The translations under genes were made by a program, and so were the position numbers. Shown piece by piece: positions 1 to 5,610 of a stretch of DNA of 14,761 bases; the stretch's first letter is position 1; the number at the start of each line of letters is the position of its first letter. The notes beneath the pieces are model-generated. The model was not told the origin of the DNA and made no database searches. It saw only the letters and a program-made list of their open reading frames with translations. Source of the stretch: CG2-30-40-21 sp043806395 (GTDB lineage Bacteria > UBA9089 > CG2-30-40-21); NCBI GenBank assembly GCA_043806395.1, contig JAZDHC010000162.1:1-14761 (forward strand), in the 5' to 3' direction.

Positions 1-2
1 AT

Positions 3-452
3 AAGGTAATTACCTACTTCAACCTCATAGAAAAAGAAACATTAATAAAATATAATGATGAGATAGAGCTAATCTTTATTGAACTTCCAAAATTCAAGAA
101 AGATGAGAATGATTTAGATTCAATCACAGATAAATGGATATTTTTTATAAAAAACGCAGGAAGGCTTGAATACACTCCAAAAGAGTTAGTAAAGGAAGCA
201 GAGATAAAGGCGGCTTTTGGGATAGCCAATACAGCAGGTATGAGCAAAAAGGAGTTAGATGCACAATGGAGAAGGCATGATTTTATCCATCTTCAGAAGG
301 GTTCTATTAGCCTTGCATTAAAACAAGGGATAGAACAAGGTGAAAAAAAGAAAGCAATAGAGATAGCAAAAACTCTTTTAGGTTTGGGAGATGATATTGA
401 AAAGATATCAAAGGCTACTGGATTAACTATAGAGGAAATCAAGAAGAGTTAG
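3..452 (+). CDS. Rpn family recombination-promoting nuclease / putative transposase (PD-(D/E)XK type), 3' part only
   Basis: The reading frame is open from the left edge and ends at a TAG, so only about the last 149 residues are visible. The sequence reads VITYFNLIEKE, then IELIFIELPKFKK, then KWIFFIKNAGR. This is the usual C-terminal half of the Rpn/PDDEXK_2 family of putative transposase-nucleases. The tail, GIEQGEKKKAIEIAKTLLGL followed by ISKATGLTIEEIKKS, is the family's typical helical end, where residues such as GLTIEEI close the protein. The nuclease core with its catalytic acidic residues and lysine would lie upstream of the window. Family members promote RecA-independent recombination or act as DNA endonucleases; activity here is inferred. 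An internal ATG at 240 has no good ribosome binding site and is not the true start. Such genes are often multicopy and scattered, which fits the repeat-rich setting. Family assignment is fairly secure; whether the upstream half is intact cannot be seen. Confidence 0.8.
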   Translation, partial: KVITYFNLIEKETLIKYNDEIELIFIELPKFKKDENDLDSITDKWIFFIKNAGRLEYTPKELVKEAEIKAAFGIANTAGMSKKELDAQWRRHDFIHLQKGSISLALKQGIEQGEKKKAIEIAKTLLGLGDDIEKISKATGLTIEEIKKS

Positions 453-522
453 AACATGTTGGTATATGTAGTTATAAGAATAATGTTGAGGTAAAACTGT
501 GAATGTGAGCGAGGAGGTATAA

Positions 523-1842
523 ATGTCTAAGGTATCAGCTATCAGCCTTGGGTGTCCAAAGAATCTGGTGGATACAGAGATTATGCTTGGAACACTCAGG
601 GACGGGGGGTATGAATTTACATTTAATCCAGATGAGGCAGATGTTCTTATTATCAATACCTGTGCCTTTCTGGAAAAAGCAAGAAAAGAGTCTATGGAAA
701 TAATCGCAGAGAATATAGGAAAATATGAAAAACTGATTGTTGCCGGGTGTCTGGTTCAGTTGCATGGGGAAAAGCTGCTGGAGGAGTTTCCCTTGATAGA
801 CCATTTGATTGGTGTGGGAAAGATAGAAGAGGTTTATCAGACAATAGTTGATGAAAAACAAATATGTCTGGGCGAAAGGCTGCATCAGCATGCTTATTCA
901 CGAATTATTTCCACCCTTCCCCATACAGCCTATGTCAAGATAGCTGATGGGTGTAATAATTGTTGCTCTTATTGCCTTATTCCTGCCTTACGGGGCAAAT
1001 ATCAAAGCAGGGACATGGAGAATATTATAGAAGAGGTTGAGGCACTTGTTGGTATAGGTACTAAAGAAATAAATCTGATAGCCCAGGATATAACCCTCTA
1101 TGGCTTTGATACCCATGGCAGGCTTTTGTTGCCTGAGCTATTAAAACAGTTAGCAAAAATTTCTGATAGTCTTTGGATTCGGTTGATGTATACGCATCCA
1201 GCCCATGTTACTGATGAGCTCATAGAAATAATGGCAACGACTCTCAATATTTGTCATTATCTTGATTTACCCATTCAACATATAAACGATTCCATCCTTG
1301 GTGCTATGAATAGAAGGGTTTCATCTCAGCAGATAAAGGGATTAATCAGCAGGCTAAGGCAGGCTATGCCAGATATTGCCTTGCGAACATCCCTTATTGT
1401 TGGATTTCCTGATGAGGGAGAGGATGAGTTCTTGACGCTTCTTGATTTTGTAGAAGAAACAAGATTTGAACATCTTGGTGCTTTTCCTTATTCTAAGGAG
1501 TCTGGCACACCTGCCTTTAATTTTCCAAACCATGTGGATGAGGAGGTGAAGGAAGAAAGGCATCGCAGAATAATGGAATTACAAAAAAAGGTGTCTTTTA
1601 AGAAAAAGAAGGAAAAGATTGGAAGAGTATTGGATGTAATTGTTGAGGGATACATTGAGCAGGGGATGATTGGCAGAAGTCAATATGAGGCTCCAGAGAT
1701 AGATGGGGTAATATATCTTGAGGACGGTATCAATATCGTAGGGGCAGGTCTTGCACCTGCCCTCTTAATAGGAGAGATTGTGCCTGTAGAGATAATAGCT
1801 GCGACAGAGTATGACCTTGTGGGACGGGTTCATAAATTGTGA
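523..1842 (+). CDS. rimO: Ribosomal protein S12 methylthiotransferase RimO
   Basis: RimO is a radical SAM enzyme that adds a methylthio group to the conserved aspartate of ribosomal protein S12. The protein has 439 residues, the normal length. The N-terminal UPF0004 domain carries the three cluster-binding cysteines C11 (SLGCPKN), C47 (NTCAF) and C76 (AGCLVQ). The radical SAM motif is C144-xxx-C148-xx-C151 in DGCNNCCSYC. The C-terminal TRAM domain includes GRSQYEAPEIDGVIY and ends EYDLVGRVHKL, as expected of RimO rather than MiaB. The ATG follows a strong GAGGAGG. One oddity stands out: residues 406-415 (VGAGLAPALL) are encoded by a palindromic repeat that also occurs in non-coding DNA of this window, and they look like an extra stretch between two TRAM strands. 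The reading frame is kept, so the enzyme is probably functional. It stands alone, with repeats and a separate promoter downstream. Confidence 0.96.
   Translation: MSKVSAISLGCPKNLVDTEIMLGTLRDGGYEFTFNPDEADVLIINTCAFLEKARKESMEIIAENIGKYEKLIVAGCLVQLHGEKLLEEFPLIDHLIGVGKIEEVYQTIVDEKQICLGERLHQHAYSRIISTLPHTAYVKIADGCNNCCSYCLIPALRGKYQSRDMENIIEEVEALVGIGTKEINLIAQDITLYGFDTHGRLLLPELLKQLAKISDSLWIRLMYTHPAHVTDELIEIMATTLNICHYLDLPIQHINDSILGAMNRRVSSQQIKGLISRLRQAMPDIALRTSLIVGFPDEGEDEFLTLLDFVEETRFEHLGAFPYSKESGTPAFNFPNHVDEEVKEERHRRIMELQKKVSFKKKKEKIGRVLDVIVEGYIEQGMIGRSQYEAPEIDGVIYLEDGINIVGAGLAPALLIGEIVPVEIIAATEYDLVGRVHKL
1738..1767 (+). repeat. Palindromic repeat (GTAGGGGCAG family) inserted in frame in rimO
   Basis: The 30 bases are exactly ten codons. 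They contain an 8-bp perfect stem, GGGCAGGT (1742-1749) and ACCTGCCC (1755-1762), around a 5-base loop. The start GTAGGGGCAG and end CTGCCC match the copies at 3123 and 9756, which are non-coding. The encoded peptide is VGAGLAPALL, inside the TRAM domain of RimO. Insertion is inferred from the match to the repeat and from my recall of normal TRAM spacing, not from an alignment. Confidence 0.75.
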
Positions 1843-1850
1843 CCCATCAG

Positions 1851-1886
1851 TGCCAAAATGACATTCCTGTAAGTGCCAAAATGACA
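1851..1886 (+). promoter_or_regulatory. Two tandem enhancer-like sites for a sigma-54 activator
   Basis: TGCCAAAATGACA occurs twice, at 1851-1863 and 1874-1886, 23 bp apart (about two helical turns). Each copy is an imperfect inverted repeat, TGCCA-N3-TGACA, similar in shape to binding sites of NtrC-class activators. They lie about 105-140 bp upstream of the start point expected from the -24/-12 element at 1964, a usual distance for enhancers of that class. The activator is unknown. Binding is inferred. Confidence 0.5.
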
Positions 1887-1963
1887 CCTCATGCTACAAT
1901 TAGACAAATGGATATATTCATAACCCTTTGATAACAAATCTACTGTGTTATAGATAGTAACTC

Positions 1964-1980
1964 TGGCATGAAATTTGCAT
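1964..1980 (+). promoter_or_regulatory. Sigma-54 (-24/-12) promoter for rpoZ
   Basis: TGGCATG-AAAT-TTGCAT matches the sigma-54 consensus TGGCAYR-N4-TTGCW. The GG (1965-1966) and GC (1977-1978) dinucleotides are separated by exactly 10 bases. Transcription would start near 1990, about 37 bases before the rpoZ ATG. A perfect 8-bp inverted repeat, TTTAAGGA (1987-1994) and TCCTTAAA (1998-2005), covers the expected start point and could be an operator or a 5'-end hairpin. No competing sigma-70 element is evident in the gap. Confidence 0.7.
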
Positions 1981-2026
1981 ATAGTATTTAAGGAATATCC
2001 TTAAAAATAAACAAGGAGGCTCTAAA

Positions 2027-2215
2027 ATGCGATTAGATGGAATATTGGACAAGTCCCCGGATAGATATAAGTTGGCTATTGTTTTATCCAGAAGGGTGCT
2101 TCAACTTCAGCAAGGATCATACCCATTGATTGAAACAAGGGAGAAAAATCCTATTGCTATTGCTCTGGAAGAGATGGCACAGGGAAAGATTACAGTGAGT
2201 GTGCCTGTAGCATAA
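2027..2215 (+). CDS. rpoZ: DNA-directed RNA polymerase omega subunit
   Basis: Omega wraps the C-terminal part of the beta-prime subunit and helps assemble and stabilise RNA polymerase. In many proteobacteria it also forms part of a ppGpp site. The product has 62 residues. The recognisable core is DRYKLAIVLSRRVLQLQ (roughly residues 11-27), followed by PLIETREKNP and IALEEMAQGKI, which match the conserved omega pattern of a helix with R-R, a P-L-V/I turn and an ALEEI-x-GKI helix. It is shorter than the E. coli protein (about 90 residues) but within the range for short omegas. The ATG is preceded by AAGGAGG (2013-2019) at good spacing. It appears to be a single-gene unit with a sigma-54-type promoter, which is unusual for a core polymerase subunit. 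It is not next to gmk, its usual neighbour. Confidence 0.85.
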   Translation: MRLDGILDKSPDRYKLAIVLSRRVLQLQQGSYPLIETREKNPIAIALEEMAQGKITVSVPVA

Positions 2216-2557
2216 ATCAGGTTGTTTAGACTGTAGACTGTTAGTTTTTGAAACGAACTGCATCAATGTAAGTCCGTATTCCTTGCCTTTTTAGGCATGG
2301 TTCAAAATTGTTCACCGCAGAGTCACAGATGATACAGAGAAGAACAACCCCCTAACCCCCTTTTTTAAGGGGGAATCAGGGAAACATAGATGCGTGCTTG
2401 CTTGCTCAATTTGTTACCCTGATTTGAACCATGCCTCTTTTTAGTCTGTAACCTACAGCCTGATTGCTTATAGCCTATTCATCTGAGTAGTTGTGATTAT
2501 GTACAAAGTTGGTATAGCAGCAGAGGATAATTGCTGCCACACCTTGAGGATAGGAAA
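2216..2557. repeat. Intergenic mosaic of short repeats (342 bp without a gene)
   Basis: No plausible gene is seen on either strand. In order it holds TAGACTGTAGACTGTTAG (2227-2244), a 23-bp module at 2294-2316 beginning GGCATGGTTCAAA, an ACCGCAGAG fragment (2314-2322), a C-rich palindrome (2345-2376), an inverted copy TTTGAACCATGCC (2423-2435), and CCTACAGCC (2452-2460). GGCATGGTTCAAA at 2294-2306 and TTTGAACCATGCC form a perfect 13-bp inverted repeat enclosing the C-rich palindrome. The same modules recur, reordered and partly inverted, at 12393-12604. Confidence 0.7.
2345..2376 (+). repeat. C-rich palindromic repeat, copy A
   Basis: CAACCCCCTAA leads into the stem CCCCCTT (2356-2362), a TTTT loop, and AAGGGGG (2367-2373), then AAT. 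It is one of four copies in the window that keep the 7-bp stem and flanks while the 4-base loop varies. Confidence 0.85.
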
Positions 2558-2923
2558 ATGGCGGAAGATACCATTCTTATTATTGATGATGATATTGTGT
2601 CTCAAAGGAGGCTTTCCATAACCCTCAGAAGTAGAGGATATGTCACAAAGATTATCTCCAACAGCCCCATAGCGGTGAAGATAGTTCAGGCAGAGCTTAT
2701 AGATGTGGTTGTGCTTGATATTAATATGCCTGGATGGGTGGGAATGGAGATATTAAAGGAGATACATATCAGCAAACCAAAGCTTCCGGTGATAATTACC
2801 AGTGCATTTACCACAGAGGAGCTAATGATTGAGGCTATGGAGAGAGGGGCGTACTCGTTTATGCGAAAGCCTGTAAATACTAATTTTTTGAATGATTTGA
2901 TAGAAGAAGCGGTAGGGATGTAG
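2558..2923 (+). CDS. Single-domain response regulator (receiver protein)
   Basis: A stand-alone CheY-like receiver domain of about 121 residues with no output domain. The acidic pocket is DDD in ILIIDDDIVS (residues 8-10 region), the phospho-acceptor aspartate is in VVLDINMPG, the switch serine/threonine is in VIITSAF, and the conserved lysine is in FMRKPV. All functional positions are therefore present. I start the gene at ATG 2558, preceded by AGGATAGGA; a TTG at 2531 would add nine residues but has no clear ribosome binding site. The next gene is dnaK after a repeat-filled gap, and no histidine kinase is visible, so this is an orphan whose partner lies elsewhere. Such proteins act by protein-protein contact in phosphorelays or motility control; which applies here is unknown. 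Confidence 0.9.
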   Translation: MAEDTILIIDDDIVSQRRLSITLRSRGYVTKIISNSPIAVKIVQAELIDVVVLDINMPGWVGMEILKEIHISKPKLPVIITSAFTTEELMIEAMERGAYSFMRKPVNTNFLNDLIEEAVGM

Positions 2924-2925
2924 TG

Positions 2926-2958
2926 TCTCGTCAACCTTAAATTGACGCAATGGTAGTA
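2926..2958 (+). repeat. Short palindromic repeat, TCTCGTCAACC family, copy 1
   Basis: TCTCGTCAACC (2926-2936) begins three bases after the response regulator stop. GTCAA (2930-2934) pairs with TTGAC (2942-2946) across a 7-base loop. The same 11 bases occur at 9860-9870, again followed by a hairpin and a TGAC-containing tail, so the two look like diverged copies of one element. Confidence 0.45.
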
Positions 2959-2980
2959 ATTCTCATTTTGATATTTTTTC

Positions 2981-3060
2981 ACCGCAGAGACGCAAAGTCG
3001 CAGAGAAAAAACGCTGAGTGAAGCGTATAAAAATTCTCTGCGACTCTGCGTCTCTGCGGT
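2981..3060. repeat. Large hairpin repeat, ACCGCAGAG family
   Basis: Two 27-base arms, 2981-3007 (starting ACCGCAGAGACGC) and 3034-3060 (ending TCTCTGCGGT), are inverted copies with one mismatch. The 26-base middle carries its own 5-bp stem, ACGCT (3011-3015) and AGCGT (3022-3026). It lies between the response regulator and dnaK. It lacks a T-run after the 3' arm, so it does not look like an ordinary intrinsic terminator. A fragment, ACCGCAGAG, also occurs at 2314. Confidence 0.9.
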
Positions 3061-3122
3061 TCATAATAAGAATTGCTGCCTACCGACAACTAAGAGTTGA
3101 CATGACAGTAGTCATTTTTACC

Positions 3123-3150
3123 GTAGGGGCAGACCTATGTGTCTGCCCTT
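3123..3150 (+). repeat. Palindromic repeat, GTAGGGGCAG family, upstream of dnaK
   Basis: GTAGGGGCAGAC, a CTATGT loop, then GTCTGCCC: stem 3127-3134 with 3141-3148. It lies just before the dnaK ribosome binding site AAGGAGG (3158-3164), so it would be in the dnaK leader if transcription starts upstream. Confidence 0.8.
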
Positions 3151-3174
3151 TACTTAAAAGGAGGTTGATAAAAT

Positions 3175-5079
3175 ATGGGAAAGGTAATTGGAATTGATCT
3201 TGGAACAACAAATTCATGTGTAGCTGTTATGGAGGGTGGTGAGCCTGTTGTTATTTCTAATTCAGAAGGGGGTAGAACTACGCCATCGATAGTTGCTTAC
3301 ACCAAAGCAGGGGAGCGGTTGGTGGGTCAGATAGCCAAAAGACAGGCAGTGACCAATTCAGAAAATACCCTGTTTTCAATTAAACGATTTATTGGGAGAA
3401 AGTACAACGAAGTAACCAGAGAAATGAAAGAGGCACCCTTCAAGGTTATAGATGCCAAAAATGGTGATGCATGGGTAAAGGCTGGGGACAGGGAATATTC
3501 ACCACAGGAAATAGCAGCCATGATTCTTCAGAAACTGAAACAGGATGCAGAAACATACCTTGGGGAAAAGGTCACTGAGGCAGTTATTACTGTACCTGCT
3601 TATTTTAATGATTCTCAACGACAGGCAACCAAGGATGCAGGCAAGATAGCCGGACTGGAAGTATTAAGAATTATCAATGAACCAACAGCTGCATCACTCG
3701 CCTATGGATTGGACAAAAAGAAAAATGAAATCATTGCAGTCTATGACCTTGGTGGCGGAACCTTTGATGTCTCTATCTTAGAAATAGGAGAGGGTGTTTT
3801 TGAGGTGAAAGCAACCAATGGTGATACACACCTTGGCGGTGATGACTTTGATCAGAAGATAATTGACTGGTTATGTGAAGAATATAAGCGGGATCAAGGG
3901 ATAGACTTAAAACAGGACAAGATGGCTATTCAGAGGCTTAAAGAGGCAGCAGAAAAGGCAAAATGTGAGCTTTCTTCAACAATGTCTACAGAGATAAATC
4001 TGCCATTTGTTACTGCAGATGCCTCTGGTCCAAAGCATCTTAATATTACCATGACTCGGGCAAAATTAGAACAGATTGTAAGTGACTTGATTGAACGAAC
4101 AACTGGACCATGTCAAAAGGCATTAGCTGATTCAGGAATACAGACTTCTAAGATAGACGAGGTTGTTCTGGTTGGTGGCATGACTCGAATGCCAAAGGTT
4201 CAAGAGTTGGTAAAAAAGCTGTTTGGCAAGGATCCTCATCGGGGAGTTAATCCAGATGAGGTTGTAGCCATAGGGGCAGCTATTCAGGCAGGGGTTCTCA
4301 AGGGTGAGGTCAAGGATGTTCTGCTTTTGGATGTTACCCCTCTTTCTCTTGGGATTGAGACACTCGGTGGGGTATTTACGAAAATGATAGAGAGAAATAC
4401 AACAATACCTTCCAAAAAAGAGGAGATATTCTCTACTGCCGCAGATGGTCAGAGTGAGGTAGAGATACATGTTATTCAGGGTGAACGGCAGATGGCTACT
4501 GATAACAAGACTTTGGGACGATTTCATCTGATTGGAATTCCACCTGCTCCAAGGGGGGTGCCAAAGATTCAGGTAACCTTTGATATTGATGTTAATGGTA
4601 TTTTGCAGGTAATGGCTAAGGATATGGCTACTGGAAAGGATCAAAGGATAACCATTACCGCCTCATCTGGATTGTCAAAAGATACTGTGGAAAATCTCGT
4701 ACAAGAGGCAAAGGCACACGAGGAAGAGGATAAGAAGAAAAAAGAGGGGATAGAAACCTTTAATCAGGCAGATACTCTTATCTATGCCACCCAGAAGGCA
4801 GTAGGCGAATATGGAGATAAGCTCAATGATGCTGAGAAGAAAGAGATAGAGGATGCCATTTCTGAACTCAAGGATGCTATGGAGAAAAAGGATGTCGATG
4901 CAGTAAAAAACGGCATAGAAAAATTGGGCAAGGCTTCACAAAAGATAGGTGAAGAGATGTACAAACAAGCTGCCGAGCAACAGGCACAAGCTCAACAGCA
5001 GGCAACCCCTGGTGATACAAAGGAAGGGGATGTAAAAGAAGGGGAAGTCATTGATGGAGAGTATAAGGTTGGAGAATAG
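3175..5079 (+). CDS. dnaK: Molecular chaperone DnaK (Hsp70)
   Basis: DnaK is the ATP-dependent Hsp70 chaperone of the cytosol, binding exposed hydrophobic segments and working with DnaJ and GrpE. The 634 residues are normal length. The nucleotide-binding domain shows GIDLGTTNSCVAV at the start, VPAYFNDSQRQATKDAG, the phosphate-2 loop DLGGGTFDVS and the adenosine motif VGGMTRMP. The interdomain linker is DVLLLDVTPLSLG (residues 381-393), followed by the substrate-binding beta domain and helical lid. The tail is glutamine-rich (QQAQAQQQ) and ends in acidic EGEVIDGEYKVGE, a variant of the usual EEV-type end. ATG 3175 follows AAGGAGG. No grpE or dnaJ is adjacent and I see no CIRCE inverted repeat (TTAGCACTC-N9-GAGTGCTAA) upstream, so HrcA control is not supported here. 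Confidence 0.98.
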   Translation: MGKVIGIDLGTTNSCVAVMEGGEPVVISNSEGGRTTPSIVAYTKAGERLVGQIAKRQAVTNSENTLFSIKRFIGRKYNEVTREMKEAPFKVIDAKNGDAWVKAGDREYSPQEIAAMILQKLKQDAETYLGEKVTEAVITVPAYFNDSQRQATKDAGKIAGLEVLRIINEPTAASLAYGLDKKKNEIIAVYDLGGGTFDVSILEIGEGVFEVKATNGDTHLGGDDFDQKIIDWLCEEYKRDQGIDLKQDKMAIQRLKEAAEKAKCELSSTMSTEINLPFVTADASGPKHLNITMTRAKLEQIVSDLIERTTGPCQKALADSGIQTSKIDEVVLVGGMTRMPKVQELVKKLFGKDPHRGVNPDEVVAIGAAIQAGVLKGEVKDVLLLDVTPLSLGIETLGGVFTKMIERNTTIPSKKEEIFSTAADGQSEVEIHVIQGERQMATDNKTLGRFHLIGIPPAPRGVPKIQVTFDIDVNGILQVMAKDMATGKDQRITITASSGLSKDTVENLVQEAKAHEEEDKKKKEGIETFNQADTLIYATQKAVGEYGDKLNDAEKKEIEDAISELKDAMEKKDVDAVKNGIEKLGKASQKIGEEMYKQAAEQQAQAQQQATPGDTKEGDVKEGEVIDGEYKVGE

Positions 5080-5217
5080 GGTAAGTACAAGTCTTATATG
5101 ACTTATATTCATAGAAGGGGGTGAGAGGCATTGTCGTCGCACGCGGAAACGCGGAAATGAAAGTTCTAAACCGCAGCTACAAGCAAGCGGTCATTATCAA
5201 TAAGAGGAGGACGAAGC

Positions 5218-5505
5218 ATGAAAATTAGACCATTAGGAGACAGGGTCATTGTAAAAAGGATTGAGGGCGAAGAAAAGTCAAAGGGAGGAATAATCATCCC
5301 TGATACAGCCAAGGAAAAACCACAGAAGGGTGAGGTGTTGGCAGTTGGACCAGGCAAGGTAACAGAAAAGGGTGATAAGATTGCCATGGATGTTAAGGTT
5401 GGCGATAAGGTGCTTTTTGGCAAGTATTCAGGCACTGATGTCAAGATTGAAGACGAAGAATGTCTTATCATGCATCAGGATGATATTCTTGGGATTATAG
5501 AATAA
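5218..5505 (+). CDS. groES: Co-chaperonin GroES (Hsp10)
   Basis: GroES is the heptameric lid of the GroEL folding chamber. The product is 95 residues, the usual size. It begins MKIRPLGDRVIVKR, has the mobile loop around residues 17-31 with GGIIIP (23-28), which contacts the GroEL apical domain, then KGEVLAVGPGK, and ends MHQDDILGIIE. GAGGAGG (5204-5210) sits seven bases before the ATG. The 138-bp gap after dnaK contains a direct repeat (ACGCGGAA twice near 5141-5156) and no evident CIRCE operator. groEL follows, so the pair is a standard groESL unit, though separated by palindromic repeats. Confidence 0.98.
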   Translation: MKIRPLGDRVIVKRIEGEEKSKGGIIIPDTAKEKPQKGEVLAVGPGKVTEKGDKIAMDVKVGDKVLFGKYSGTDVKIEDEECLIMHQDDILGIIE

Positions 5506-5516
5506 TCGGGGAGTAA

Positions 5517-5548
5517 CAACCCCCTGACCCCCTTTATTAAGGGGGAAT
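5517..5548 (+). repeat. C-rich palindromic repeat, copy B, between groES and groEL
   Basis: CAACCCCCTGA, stem CCCCCTT (5528-5534), loop TATT, AAGGGGG (5539-5545), then AAT. It is in the same orientation as copy A and sits within the groES-groEL transcript. Confidence 0.85.
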
Positions 5549-5588
5549 TTTGATTGTTAAACCCCCCGATATTTTGGGGGAATTTTGA
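5541..5588 (+). repeat. Second hairpin and 13-bp direct repeat before groEL
   Basis: GGGGGAATTTTGA occurs at 5541-5553 and again at 5576-5588. The second copy's G run pairs with CCCCC (5563-5567) across an 8-base loop. It looks like a duplicated end of copy B. It ends a few bases before the groEL ribosome binding site. Confidence 0.65.
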
Positions 5589-5610
5589 ATATTATGGAGG
5601 TAAGTTAAAA

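Noticed and set aside
240..452. A separate 70-residue gene starting at ATG 240
   Set aside because: The frame is open upstream to the window edge and the upstream residues fit the same Rpn family, so 240 is an internal methionine.
2345..2376. C-rich palindromes as ordinary intrinsic terminators
   Set aside because: The T-run lies in the loop rather than after the stem, and copies occur within the groES-groEL unit and in both orientations.
2491..2518. TTGTGA-N16-TATAGC as a promoter for the response regulator
   Set aside because: Both hexamers are weak and the spacing is 16; a match of this quality is expected by chance.
3097..3125. TTGACA at 3097 as a dnaK -35 box
   Set aside because: No acceptable -10 hexamer is found 15-19 bases downstream; the following bases are ACCGTAGG.
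4132..4644. 170-residue open frame on the minus strand inside dnaK
   Set aside because: It is antisense to a conserved part of DnaK, has no recognisable domain and no ribosome binding site; it is a coding shadow.
5554..5610. A longer groEL reading from ATG 5554 adding 19 residues
   Set aside because: The added residues translate a hairpin repeat, there is no ribosome binding site, and MAKQILFG at 5611 is the family's usual start with TGGAGG upstream.
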